Positions 32,937-44,984 of a stretch of DNA of 64,000 bases are shown piece after piece (within the stretch, counting starts at the first letter, position 1; each line of letters opens with the position of its first letter). This DNA comes from Omphiscola glabra (lineage: Eukaryota; Mollusca; Gastropoda; Lymnaeidae), in NCBI GenBank assembly GCA_964017045.1, contig OZ024802.1, positions 29,040,793 to 29,104,792 on the forward strand. The letters are read 5' to 3'. The notes below the pieces were generated by a model that made no database searches, was not told where the DNA came from, and saw only the letters and a program-made list of their open reading frames with translations. The position numbers and the translations under genes were made by a program.

Positions 32937-33534
32937 TCAAGCATTTTAAGAAATTAAAAATAGTTTCTACTTTTTAGTGCGTTTAAATCGCCTTTGACAG
33001 AAAGTCTTTTTTTAAAGTTATTTTTTCTTTTTCTTAATTATCTTTTTCTCTGGCCCATCTCCACACATGTGAGCATGGCCAAATGCATTTACTGCAGCAA
33101 CACTGACCATTCCATAAAACATCATCGCCAGTGCTATCAACACCATTTATAGAGTCGAAGCCATCATCATGATCTTTCCTTAACAGCATCTTCCTTACCT
33201 CCTGAATCACCCAGTCTTAGTCCAACATATGCATATTCTCTGAGCCTATCACCCCAATGTCGTGCACAGGAGGCCATTTTTATTCAGACGACTTGCCCAA
33301 GACAGACTTTATACCCCAAAAGAAAAAAAAAATAACAAAAAATAATCATAAAATATTAAAATCAAATCAACATATGCGCCATACATTTTTCAATTCAATA
33401 ATTGCAAAATAACATAACGTGATGAAATGTTGAAGGAAACGCCCACTTGCTTCTTGAAATAGTAATTACACAAATGATAACTCCCTAGGCATGTAATTGC
33501 TGGTACGATGTGTTCAATAGGCGCGCAAAATAAA

Positions 33535-36500
33535 ATTCCATTAAATTAGCCCTAATTGGGATTCTTATAAAATGCTTTACTTGAATGAATGTTTTGTCGA
33601 GGGACTTTGGTAGATGGGAAGTTCACGTATTGAATGAATGTGTTGTCGAGTGACTTTGGTAGATAGGAAGTTCATGCATTGAATGAATGTTTAGTTGAGT
33701 GAATTTGGTAGATGGGAAGTTCATGCATTGAATGAATGTTTAGTTGAGTGAATTTGGTAGATGGGAAGTTCACGCACTGAATGAATGTTTAGTTGAGTGA
33801 CTTTGGTAGATGGGAAGTTCATGCATTGAATGAATGTTTAGTTGAGTGAATTTGGTAGATGGGAAGTTCACGCACTGAATGAATGTTTAGTTGAGTGACT
33901 TTGGTAGATGGGAAGTTCATGCACTGAATGAATGTTTTCTCGAGTGACTTTGGTAGATGGGAAGTTCATGCATTGAATGAATGTTTAGTCGAGGGACTTT
34001 GGTAGATGGGAAGTTCATGCATTGAATGAATGTTTAGTTGAGTGAATTTGGTAGATGGGAAGTTCACGCACTGAATGAATGTTTAGTTGAGTGACTTTGG
34101 AGGATGGGAAGTTCATGCATTGAATGAATGTTTAGTTGAGTGAATTTGGTAGATGGGAAGTTCACGCACTGAATGAATGTTTAGTTGAGTGACTTTGGTA
34201 GATGGGAAGTTCATGCATTGAATGAATGTTTAGTTGAGTGAATTTGGTAGATGGGAAGTTCATGCACTGAATGAATGTTTAGTTGAGTGAATTTGGTAGA
34301 TGGGAAGTTCATGCATTGAATGAATGTTTAGTTGAATGAATTTGGTAGATGGGAAGTTCACGCACTGAATGAATGTTTATTTGAGTGACTTTGGTAGATG
34401 GGAAGTTCATGCACTGAATGAATGTTTAGTTGAGTGACTTTGGTAGATGGGAAGTTCACGCATTGAATGAATGTTTAGTTGAGTGAATTTGGTAGATGGG
34501 AAGTTCATGCATTGAATGAATGTTTAGTTGAGTGAATTTGGTAGATGGGAAGTTCATGCATTGAATGAATGTTTAGTTGAGTGAATTTGGTAGATGGGAA
34601 GTTCATGTATTGAATGAATGTTTAGTTGAGTGAATTTGGTGGATGGGAAGTTCACGTATTGAATGAATGTTTAGTTGAGTGAATTTGGTAGATGGGAAGT
34701 TCACGCATTGAATGATGGGTTGTCGAGTGACTTTGGTAGATGGGAAGTTCACGCATTGAATGAATGTGTTGTCGAGTGACTTTGGTAGATGGGAAGTTCA
34801 TGCATTGAATGAATGTTTAGTTGAGTGAATTTGGTAGATGGGAAGTTCACGCATTGAATGAATGTTTATTTGAGTGAATTTGGTAGATGGGAAGTTCATG
34901 CATTGAATGAATGTTTAGTTGAGTGACTTTTGTAGATGGGAAGTTCACGCATTGAATGAATGTTTAGTTGAGTGAATTTGGTAGATGGGAAGTTCATGCA
35001 TTGAATGAATGTTTGGTTGAGTGACTTTGGTAGATGGGAAGTTCACGCACTGAATGAATGTTTAGTTGAGTGACTTTGGTAGATGGGAAGTTCATGCCTT
35101 GAATGAATGCTTAGTTGAGTGACTTTGGTAGATGGGAAGTTCATGCATTGAATGAATGTTTAGTTGAGTGAATTTGGTAGATGGGAAGTTCATGCATTGA
35201 ATGAATGTTTAGTTGAGTGAATTTGGTAGATGGGAAGTTCATGCATTGAATGAATGTTTAGTTGAGTGAATTTGGTAGATGGGAAGTTCATGCATTGAAT
35301 GAATGTTTAGTTGAGTGAATTTGGTAGATGGGAAGTTCACGCATTGAATGAATGTTTAGTTGAGTGACTTTGGTAGATGGGAAGTTCACGCATTGAATGA
35401 ATGTTTTCTCGAGTGACTTTGGTAGATGGGAAGTTCACGCATTGAATGAATGTTTAGTTGAGTGACTTTGGTAGATAGGAAGTTCACGCATTGAATGAAT
35501 GTTTAGTTGAGTGATTTTGGTAGATGGGAAGTTCATGCATTGAATGAATGTTTAGTTGAGTGACTTTGGTAGATGGGAAGTTCATGCACTGAATGAATGT
35601 TTAGTTGAGTGACTTTGGTAGATGGGAAGTTCACGCATTGAATGAATGTTTAGTTGAGTGAATTTGGTAGATGGGAAGTTCATGCATTGAATGAATGTTT
35701 AGTTGAGTGACTTTGGTAGATGGGAAGTTCATGCACTGAATGAGTGTTTATTTGAGTGACTTTGGTAGATGGGAAGTTCATGCATTGAATGAATGTTTAG
35801 TTGAGTGACTTTGGTAGATGGGAAGTTCACGCATTGAATGAATGTTTAGTTGAGTGATTTTGGTAGATGGGAAATTCATGCATTGAATGAATGTTTAGTT
35901 AGAGTTTTGAATTTGGTAGATGGGAAGTTCACGTATTGAATGAATGTTTAGTTTAGTGAATTTGGTAGATGGGAAGTTCATGCATTGAATGAATGTTTAG
36001 TTGAGTGAATTTGGTAGATGGGAAGTTCATGCACTGAATGAATGTTTAGTTGAGTGAATTTGGTAGATGGGAAGTTCATGCATTGAATGAATGTTTAGTT
36101 GAGTGAATTTGGTAGATGGGAAGTTCACGTATTGAATGAATGTTTAGTTGAGTGAATTTGGTAGATGGGAAGTTCATGCATTGAATGAATGTTTATTTGA
36201 GTGAATTTGGTAGATGGGAAGTTCATGCATTGAATGAATGTTTAGTTGAGTGACTTTGGTAGATGGGAAGTTCATGCACTGAATGAATGTTTAGTTGAGT
36301 GACTTTGGTAGATAGGAAGTTCACGCACTGAATGAATGTTTTCTCGAGTGACTTTGGTAGATGGGAAGTTCATGCATTGAATGAATGTTTAGCTGAGTGA
36401 ATTTGGTAGATGGGAAGTTCACGCACTGAATGAATGTTTAGTTGAGTGACTTTGGTAGATGGGAAGTTCATGCATTGAATGAATGTTTAGTTGAGTGACT

Positions 36501-37955
36501 TTGGAAGATGGGAAGTTCACACACTGAATGAATGTTTAGTTGAGTGAATTAGGTAGATGGGAAGTTCACGCATTGAATGAATGTTTTCTCGACAGACTTT
36601 GGTAGATGGGAAGTTCATGCATTGAATGAATGTTTAGTTGAGTGAATTTGGTAGATGGGAAGTTCATGCATTGAATGAATGTTTAGTTGAGTGAATTTGG
36701 TAGATGGGAAGTTCACGCATTGAATGAATGTTTAGTTGAGTGAATTTGGTAGATGGGAAGTTCATGCATTGAATGAATGTTTAGTTGAGTGACTTTTGTA
36801 GATGGGAAGTTCACGCATTGAATGAATGTTTAGTTGAGTAAATTTGGTAGATGGGAAGTTCATGCATTGAATGAATGTTTGGTTGAGTGACTTTGGTAGA
36901 TGGGAAGTTCACGCACTGAATGAATGTTTAGTTGAGTGACTTTGGTAGATGGGAAGTTCATGCATTGAATGAATGTTTAGTTGAGTGACTTTGGTAGATG
37001 GGAAGTTCATGCATTGAATGAATGTTTAGTTGAGTGAATTTGGTAGATGGGAAGTTCATGCATTGAATGAATGTTTAGTTGAGTGAATTTGGTAGATGGG
37101 AAGTTCATGCATTGAATGAATGTTTAGTTGAGGGAATTTGGTAGATGGGAAGTTCATGCATTGAATGAATGTTTAGTTGAGTGAATTTGGTAGATGGGAA
37201 GTTCACGCACTGAATGAATGTTTAGTTGAGTGACTTTGGTAGATGGGAAGTTCACGCATTGAATGAATGTTTTCTCGAGTGACTTTGGTAGATGGGAAGT
37301 TCACGCATTGAATGAATGTTTAGTTGAGTGACTTTCGTAGATGGGAAGTTCACGCATTGAATGAATGTTTAGTTGAGTGATTTTGGTAGATGGGAAGTTC
37401 ATGCATTGAATGAATGTTGAGTTGAGTGACTTTGGTAGATGGGAAGTTCATGCACTGAATGAATGTTTAGTTGAGTGACTTTGGTAGATGGGAAGTTCAC
37501 GCATTGAATGAATGTTTAGTTGAGTGAATTTGGTAGATGGGAAGTTCATGCACTGAATGAATGTTTGGTTGAGTGACTTTGGTAGATGGGAAGTTCATGC
37601 ATTAATGTTTTGTCGAGTGACTTTGGTAGATGGGAAGTTCATGCATTAATGTTTTGTCGAGTGACTTTGGTAGATGGGAAGTTCATGCATTAATGTTTTG
37701 TCGAGTGACTTTGGTAGATGGGAAGTTCATGCATTAATGTTTTGTCGAGTGACTTTGGTAGATGGGAAGTTCATGCATTAATGTTTTGTCGAGTGACTTT
37801 GGTAGATGGGAAGTTCATGCATTGAATGAATGTTTAGTCGAGTGACTTTGGTAGATGGAAAGTTCACGCACTGAATGAATGTTTTGTCGAGTGAATTTGG
37901 TAGATGGGAAGTTCACGCATTGCTACTGCCATTGATTGACGGGCTATTTCTAGTA
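33535..37955 (-). repeat. dispersed repeat 'B', inverted copy, expanded by an internal satellite
   Basis: The left flank (CTAATTGGGATTCTTATAAA) and the right flank (GCATTGCTACTGCCATTGAT then TGACGGGCTATTTCTAG) are reverse complements of sequences on either side of the homologous segment at 61.86-62.07 and 63.73-63.85 kb. The satellite between them therefore lies inside a copy of repeat B. Confidence 0.75.
33583..37925. repeat. 49-bp satellite, about 88 copies (4.3 kb)
   Basis: Unit of 49 bp: TGAATGAATGTTTAGTTGAG, TGAATTTGGTAGATGGGAAG, TTCATGCAT. Variants carry GTTTTGTCGAGTGACTTTGG, mostly near the array edges (33.58-33.66, 34.72-34.78 and 37.6-37.9 kb). Five 44-bp units lie at 37.59-37.81 kb. 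An internal duplication repeats about 0.9 kb with a 1866-bp offset. Confidence 0.95.
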
Positions 37956-38059
37956 ATTTGATGGATTTTTAAATGAAGCGTTTTTTACTATTCCAAAGGT
38001 GAACTGCTAAATAAGATGGTATGGGATGTTTGAAACTATCTAGTTTAGGCAGAGGTTAA

Positions 38060-38345
38060 TGTAGACGATTTAAATTATGTAGACTGCTTGTATTATGTAG
38101 ACTGCTTGTATTATGTAGACGGATTGTATTATGTAGACGGATTGTATAATGTAGACTGTTTGTATTATGTAGACTGCTTGTATTATGTAGACTGCTTCTT
38201 ATATGTAGACGGATTGTATTATGTATACTGCTTGTATAATGCAGACGGATTGTATCACGGAGACTGATTCTATTTTATGTTGACTGGTTCTATTATGTAG
38301 ACTGCTTGTATAATTATTATGCAGAGGAATTGTATTATGTAGACT
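38060..38345. repeat. 18-bp degenerate repeat
   Basis: ATTATGTAGACTGCTTGT alternates with ATTATGTAGACGGATTGT in about 15 decaying copies. Confidence 0.8.
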
Positions 38346-38590
38346 TCTAAACACCAAGCGACCAACTGTGATGTTTGTGAAATGCCCCTGTCATAATATC
38401 AGACAACTAACAGAGATGTTCGGGTAATACCTCTGTCCATTTACCAAACACCCACACATAATGTTTGGGCAATGCCCCTTTCTAAACACCAGATACCAAC
38501 CAGAGATGTTTGAGTAATGCCTCTGTCCACTTACCAGACACCCATTAGTGATGTTTGGGTAATGCCTCTGGCTATTTACCGGACACCATG
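38346..38590. repeat. degenerate repeat of about 60 bp, 4-5 copies
   Basis: Units share GATGTTTGGGTAATGCC and CTGTCCATTTACCAGACACC with many differences. Confidence 0.65.
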
Positions 38591-38599
38591 CCCCTGTCT

Positions 38600-38970
38600 A
38601 AAGATATCCGCCAGTGATTCGAACGGTGGAAAGAGATGAAAATTATACCCCCCAAAAAATCTGTCTTTCTGGCAGATTTTGTGCAAAACTTTTAAAAGTC
38701 TTGCCTTAGACACCCCAAACGAACACACCAACCATTTCTGGGGCAGAACCATTAACGGTCTGGTCCACCAACAAACACATAGTTTCCATGTAGCTGACAG
38801 GATGGACCGAGGCTGTAATTTTTGCATTGGCCAGACCCCTTGCGGATGCCGCTGTCACGAGCCCCGCCACCAAAACATGACCATTTGCTGGGAATTCATG
38901 ACTTTATCGCATGGCGAGGGGCGAGCACCGAGGAAATCAATTAGCAACACCAGTTGGACGTGATTCATCG
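38600..38970. other. unique, non-repetitive segment of balanced composition
   Basis: Stands out from the satellites around it by being unique and relatively GC-rich. The open frames on both strands have no splice-compatible or family evidence. It could be a regulatory element or an unrecognised exon. Confidence 0.3.
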
Positions 38971-39469
38971 GCAACTTTTCTGCGGGGTTTTTCAGTTCTT
39001 CCGTTTTATCATATCATGTATCTTTTTTTTTTTTTTGTTCTTCAAACTGAAAGTCGGTTACTGAATGTTTGCAAGTGAAGTATTTCTTTGACAGCTCTGA
39101 CCCAGAGAAAAGCGCCGATTTTTATGCGTATCGAATTAAAACTATAACAAGGGGAAAAAATGTTGAAGTATATTTTAAGGATTTTTAAGACTAATAAAAT
39201 AATGGGAGACATGTGTCTATCTCGTGTATAAATAGTTCGAAACTTTTAGGGAGGTTTATGGGATGTGCACAGGGGTGGATGGAAGCCTTTGGGTTCCCCC
39301 ATTGTAAATAATATTATAACTTAATATTTAAAATATCAAAAAAAAAAAATAAATGGTTAAATAAAACGTAATTATTCTAAACAAAGCTTTCTCTCTGTCG
39401 TGGTGGCCCCCCTTTGCCCTGATGCATTAAGCAGGTGCTTATATTGTTCGTGGTTAATCCTGGGCTGGA

Positions 39470-39915
39470 TGAATTGGAGATCTGAAAAAATATTGGAGAT
39501 CTGAAGATGTATAGGAGATCTAAAGATGTATATGAGATCTGAAGATAAAATATACGATATTTGAAGTATTGGAGATCTGAAGATGTATAGGAGATCAGAA
39601 GATGCATACGATATCTGAAGACGTATTTGATATCTGTAGATGTATTGGAGATCTGAAGATGTAATGGAGTTCTGAAGACATAAAGGAGATCTAAATATAT
39701 ATTGGAGGTCTGACGATGCAATGGAGATCTGAAGAAATGTTGGAGATCTTAAGATGTATACGATATCTGACGATGTATTGGAGATCTGAAGGTGTATGCG
39801 ATATCTGAAGATGTATTTGAGATCTGAAGATTTGTAAACGATATCTGAAGTTGTAATGTGGATCTGAAGATGCATTGGAGATTTAAAAATTTATTGGAGA
39901 TCTGAAGATGTACAA
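39470..39915. repeat. 19-20-bp degenerate repeat
   Basis: GGAGATCTGAAGATGTATT repeats about 22 times with many changes (GATATCTGAAG variants). Frames in several phases through it are shadows of the repeat. Confidence 0.85.
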
Positions 39916-40732
39916 AACATAAAATTTTCGTTTCCATAGTTGCACTCTTCTCATTTTTTATTCTTCTTAATTATAAATCCAAACTACTGCTATGAATATT
40001 ACAAGCACTAAAGAATAAACTCGCTCATCAAATTTTCCTTCAAGCATTTGATGCAATTCCTGTACGAAGCCTTGTCACAACTTTCAAATTACTATTTGAT
40101 CAAATGACCCAAACAAGAAACCACGCACAAAATATGTAGGTTCATACAACAATTTGACGCGAAATTTGATTGTGGGAACTGACGCTAAATCAATATACGT
40201 ATTGGCGCGTTGTTTAGCAACCATTCAGTTATTTATTTATTCTTTTCACTGGGGAGAGGTTGGCAAACTTTTTTCTTAAATAGAGGAAAACTCCTAAAGG
40301 CTTTTGGTGAAATTACTGTCTCCTGGTCCCCTGGTGTATAAATCGACCACGATATTTATAGATTAACTGTCCACGATATTCGTTTGTCTTCATTAGCCGT
40401 GTGGATTGTCGTATGGATCGCATTGTGGATTGCGTGGCGACAAACCGACAGCGGATATCGGGGGACAAATTCGCACGAGTCGAGCTTTCACCAGGTTTAC
40501 ACCACGATAACTGTGAGCGCGGTGAGTTAATTCCCTTTCTCTTCAAATTGATGAGTCACCTGATCCCCTGATGATGCCGGGCGCTAGTTGGGGGACATTG
40601 GTCGAAAATAGACGGTCAGGAGCTTTTTGTGCTGTAGACAAATTTCCTGGACTTAGTGTTGTATTGATTTCTCATTAGCTTCAAAACGTCCGTGTCCGTT
40701 CATCACCTCAAACCGGTACAATAAGTCGAACA

Positions 40733-41050
40733 TAACAATAGGCCGTACCGAGCAATAGGCCGTACCGTACAATAGGCCGTACCGTACAATAGGCCGTAAC
40801 GAGCAATAGGCCGTACCGTACAATAGGCCGTACCGAGCAATAGGTCGTAACGAGCAATAGGTCGTAACGAGCAATAGGCCGTAACGAGCAATAGGCCGTA
40901 CCGTACAATAGGCCGTACCGAGCAATAGGCCGTACCGTACAATAGGCCGTAACGAGCAATAGGCCGTACCGAGCAATGGGCCGTACCGAGTAATAGGCCG
41001 TAACGAGCAATAGGCCGTACCGAGCAATAGGCCGTAACGAGCAATAGGTC
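40733..41050. repeat. 17-bp minisatellite, about 18 copies
   Basis: Unit AATAGGCCGTACCGAGC with variants GTAACGAGC and GTACCGTAC. 17 is not a multiple of three, so all three minus-strand frames are open and give similar shifted peptides. This is a repeat artefact, not coding. Confidence 0.92.
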
Positions 41051-41307
41051 GAACCTTACTCTTCACTTTATGAACCCATAAACCACACCCCATCTATGTC
41101 GCACAGAACAAAACTTGGAGCTTCACAAGCAATGCAAAGTCACCCAAAAGTAACCGGTTTATTCCTGACTTCGTTTTTGAACGCGTGGGCACCATGTACG
41201 CCACTGTCTGAAGATTATTTCCCACGTATCAACTTTTCAGTTGATTCTTTAAAAATAAAAATTGGGGCCCCTGACCAAATTTTTTAAATTATACCCCCAC
41301 CCCAACC

Positions 41308-41474
41308 CAGTGGCGTAGCGAGGGGGGGCAAGGGGGGGCATCAGGCCCCGGGCGCTACTCACAAAGGGGCGCCAAATGGTATATTTTACATATAATATTG
41401 TAGGGTTTTCGAATGGGGGGGGGCGCTAAAAAGGTATTGTGCCCCGGGCGCGAGTTAAACTCGCTACGCCACTG
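41308..41474. mobile_element. hAT-type MITE, 167 bp, CAGTGGCGTAGCGAG termini
   Basis: CAGTGGCGTAGCGAG at the left and CTCGCTACGCCACTG at the right are a perfect 15-bp inverted repeat. Flanks CCCCAACC and CCCCAACA form a near-perfect 8-bp duplication. The interior is G-rich with GGCCCCGGGCGC and CCCCGGGCGCG near the two ends. Confidence 0.8.
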
Positions 41475-42042
41475 CCCCAACAGATAAACCAAGAATAAAT
41501 CAAAGTAATGCAGTGCGACCACAGCCCCATTGTGGAAATGAGAAAATCTAAGCGTGGAAACTGGGCTTCAGAAGATAGTTGCAGCTCCATGACTACAATA
41601 CTATATTTCCAGGATCTCGGTCGTTTTAAAATCTCGGTTTTCTGCGACGAGATCTTGTACTAGACCGAAAAAAAAAACGGGACTACTAAATACATGAATA
41701 TTTAGCTTTATTCTTGAACTTTTCACATGCTGGATCGGCAAATCAAAGTTTTTTTCCCCTTCAACAATTTCCCCTTTCTCGACAACGTAAATGGATATTC
41801 CTGCTCCTCATCAAGAACTCCTGAAAAATTAGTTAAACTCAATTTTGATTCTTTCTCGTAACAGAATCTCGTTTTACCGAGCATGGGACACAAAAATGGA
41901 CCAAGATGTACGAGAGCGAGATCTTGAAGTATACTACCATGAGGTGTTCGGGTGGAATGAACTCCCGGAAGTCCGAGTCCTTTAAACCCTCCCTTTCATT
42001 TCAGCTTCATACCAGTCATTTCAAGTCACGAATCGCTTATGG

Positions 42043-42236
42043 CAGCGGTTCTCAACCTGTGGGTCGCGACCCCTTTGGGGTCGCGCGAACCTTTCCCAGG
42101 GGTCGACTAAGACCATCTGAAAACACATACTCTACAGTTATGAAGTAGAAACAAAAATAATTTTAATACTGGGGGTCGCCACAACATGAGGGACTCTATT
42201 AAAGGGTCGCGGGATTAATAAGGTTGAGATACACTG
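42043..42236. mobile_element. SPIN-like hAT MITE, copy 2
   Basis: Starts CAGCGGTTCTCAACCTGTGG and ends GGTTGAGATACACTG. Flanked by GCTTATGG and GCTTATGA (7 of 8). Contains CTAAGACCATCTGAAAACAC and GGGTCGCCACAACATGAGG as in copy 3. Confidence 0.85.
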
Positions 42237-42895
42237 GCTTATGACATGCAAGGTTATAAGTACCAGGTACCGCTATGTCAATAGATGGAGGCAAAGGTGA
42301 AGGTTCTGATTTCCGTATAGACATGGTGTATCGAAACATCGCGACGCTTGAAGCATTCATTAGTTAGGGTCGAGACTCGGAGGTCTGCGAGCTAAAGAGA
42401 CAAAAGTCCAGCGTTCGTTCACACCAAGATGTCAACAAAACTATTTTGTCGTTTCATCAAAGTCCCGGGAGTCAGTCGGTTCAACCACCGAGTTAATCCA
42501 TTCTTAACCCACGGCGTGATAGGACTATTAGTACCGGTATTATAGGACACGCCCTACTTTAAAAAACAAAAACGAAACGATATCCCGCTACGCTCAACAA
42601 AGTAACAAAGGGAAGGAGTAACATTTAAAAAAATTCAAAAAAAAAAATAAATAATATTAAAAAATCTGTAATAACTATCTCTTTAGAGGCACCCCCCCTT
42701 TTATTTTTACCTCGCCCCAACCGTAGTTTTTTGTACGTCTTTTGAAACCACATGAACAGCAGCAACAACAACGCTGAGAAAGGTTTGTTTCCCACACCCA
42801 CCCTTGCAATGATTAATGCAATCCCCAACGGTTGCCAATACTTTCGTCCTTGCAAATGGTAAGCTTTGAAAATAACAGGAACTATTTTTCTTGAG

Positions 42896-43096
42896 TCCTG
42901 TTGACGATGGTTGCCACAACATGCTCCTCTCACGATGGTTGGCTAGATACACTCCTTGCGATGTTTGCACCGACATACCGGTACTCCTCACGATGGTTGC
43001 CTCAATTTGCCCCGACACCCTCCTCACGATGTTTGCCGATACTTGCACCGAGATACTCCTCACGATGGTTGCCCAACATACTCCTCATGATGGTTG
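42896..43096. repeat. degenerate CTCACGATGGTTGCC repeat, about 5-6 copies
   Basis: CTCCTCACGATGGTTGCC recurs at about 36-45 bp intervals and merges into the next array. Confidence 0.7.
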
Positions 43097-43332
43097 CCCA
43101 ATCACAAACGAGATGCCACAATCACAAACGAGATGCCAAAATCACAAACGAGATGTCACAATCACAAACGAAATGTCACAATCACAAACGAGATGTCACA
43201 ATCACAAACGAGATGCCACACTCACAAACGAGATGCCACAATCACAAACGAGATGTCACAATCACAAACGAGATGTCCCAAACACAAACGAGATGTCACA
43301 ATCACAAACGATATGCCACAATCACAAACGCG
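43097..43332. repeat. 20-bp minisatellite, 12 copies
   Basis: Unit CACAATCACAAACGAGATGC/T, nearly uniform. The frames in three phases are repeat artefacts. Confidence 0.92.
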
Positions 43333-43380
43333 TGAGTCAACAAGAATCCAGAATGACAATAAAGTCATGTTTTAATTCAT

Positions 43381-43386
43381 TTTATT
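43381..43386 (-). terminator. EMC10: candidate poly(A) signal of EMC10
   Basis: AATAAA on the minus strand, about 675 bp after the EMC10 stop. Confidence 0.4.
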
Positions 43387-43488
43387 TTATGTTTCTAAAA
43401 AAATGGTTCAACATTGCACCAGATGAGAGTAGTGCAACCATAAATCAAACTACATACACACGTAGTATTTTCCTGATAGATGCAACAA

Positions 43489-43735
43489 TCTTACATAAAT
43501 CTTATCATAGTTGGAGATAAATGATAAAACATAGTACATAAATCTTATCATAGTTGGAGCTGTGATAAACATGGTACATAAATCTTATCATAGTTGGAGC
43601 TGTGATAAACATGGTACATAAATCTTATCATAGTTGGAGCTGTGATAAACATGGTACATAAATCTTATCATAGTTGGAGCTATTTGATAAAACATAGTAC
43701 ATAAACTGTAAATCTTATGATAGCTCCAACTATGA
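43489..43735. repeat. 40-bp minisatellite in the probable EMC10 3' UTR, ending in an inverted copy
   Basis: ATAAATCTTATCATAGTTGG then AGCTGTGATAAACATGGTAC repeats about 5 times. The last part reads ATGATAGCTCCAACTATGAT, an inverted fragment of the unit, so the transcript could fold on itself. Confidence 0.85.
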
Positions 43736-44059
43736 TTTTAAAACATAATATATAACCTTATCAACAACAAAAAACCATTTATAATAATTTTAGCAAGATT
43801 TAAACTTGTATATTTCTGACTACTATCCAAAATATTTAATGAAACAACAAATATTAACTTAATTTCATAAAAGAACATAGATCCATATATTCAATCTTTC
43901 CTCATAAACTGTTTCTCTTCACACTCATGATGATCTGAACATAAGACCGATCCTTTCATAACATAAATTATAATTTTTGATATCAACCAATCAGAACATC
44001 TCATTCCATTGATGTCTGAACAACTTGCAGCAAGAACCAATCAAAACAAACACGCTCGG

Positions 44060-44143
44060 TTAGCGTCCTCCGCCGCCCTGAGCCTGCTGGTCAGCCGATG
44101 ACATGATGACCATCATGATGACCACTGGCACAATGTACATCCA
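44060..44143 (-). CDS. EMC10: EMC10 terminal exon (ER membrane protein complex subunit 10)
   Basis: EMC10 is a single-pass subunit of the ER membrane protein complex, which inserts transmembrane helices. After a good acceptor (CCTTTTCTTCACAG), the minus strand encodes WMYIVPVVIMMVIM, a hydrophobic segment, then SSADQQAQGGGGR and TAA. This matches the family's C-terminus: a W-M-Y-I-x-P-V-V transmembrane helix followed by a Gly-rich tail. The exon is 28 codons, phase 0 at its start. The preceding exon, expected to end in a short basic/aromatic stretch before the helix, was not found to the right of this point in the window. It may be small and hidden among satellites or lie beyond 64 kb. Confidence 0.78.
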   Translation of the reverse strand, partial: WMYIVPVVIMMVIMSSADQQAQGGGGR

Positions 44144-44304
44144 CTGTGAAGAAAAGGAAAAAGCGTTAATTCAATGAGAAATGATGTTGGAGTAGAGAGC
44201 CGCTTAATTAATACCAAATGGTTGCATGGTTGAATTCAGTTTCCAAATTACGGCAATCCAACTTAACGTTGTCATCTATGAATATATTAATTACGGACAA
44301 GCGG

Positions 44305-44465
44305 CGCAATGTCAATAGATGGCTAATTGTACATTGGTAGTCCAAGTAACTTAAGACCATGTCAATAGATGGCTAATTGTACATTGGTAGTCCAAGTAAC
44401 TTAAGACCATGTCAATAGATGGCTAATTGTACAGTGGTAGTCCAAGTAACTTAAGACCATTGTCA
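44305..44465. repeat. 50-bp tandem repeat, 3 copies
   Basis: GTCAATAGATGGCTAATTGT then ACATTGGTAGTCCAAGTAAC then TTAAGACCAT, nearly identical. If EMC10 continues to the right, this lies in its last intron, 160 bp upstream of the acceptor. Confidence 0.9.
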
Positions 44466-44984
44466 ATGTATGGTAGTTGTAGCAGTACCAGATACTAAAG
44501 ATGGCGCCAGCAAACAAGCAGTCAGGTTACTTTGGTTGAGGCAAGGAAGGCATGAACTATGATTGAAGCTTAAGGGAAATTCCCCCCTGAACAATAAAAG
44601 AGAATGTGTATTAAATAAAAAATTGGGTGGGGTGGGTGTCGGGGCTAGAGAGCCATGTAGTGACGCGATCCTGAAATTTTTTTTTATTATAAATTTGTGG
44701 ATCAGGAGGCATACTGTCAAGGGTACCGTTTCAAATCTTACCAACACCAACTATGGTTGTGTTACACATGTTTCAATAATAAGTTAGCTTTCAGCTCACT
44801 TGAACAACACGGCGGTCCGTATTTTGTTATAGTCAGTACCAAGAGTCGGGGTGAATGTCAGGATGGTCAGCAGGGAAATTGAAACAGGCGAACAATTAAT
44901 CTAGCGACATGGGGATGACGTCAGTAGTGAGCCGAGAGTAGAATGAATGGCCATGTCACGTGATTGCAATGTTGTCATGTGACC

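Larger units (their letters stand above)
30250..33530. other. gene-poor intergenic stretch
   Basis: No gene supported. Holds a GC-rich degenerate segment at 30725-30850 (GGGGGCCCTTTATTTTTGCC, CTGGCCGTTTTGACACGA) that recurs at 61.4 and 62.7-63.0 kb, a poly-A run near 31350-31385, a CA microsatellite (31566-31640), a possible transposase remnant (32400-32640, -) and a 108-bp tandem duplication. Confidence 0.5.

Noticed and set aside
33583..37925. CRISPR array
   Set aside because: Units are contiguous and without spacers, and the DNA is clearly animal.
40653..41093. Three overlapping minus-strand frames with similar peptides
   Set aside because: A 17-bp repeat produces the same peptide in all three frames; not coding.
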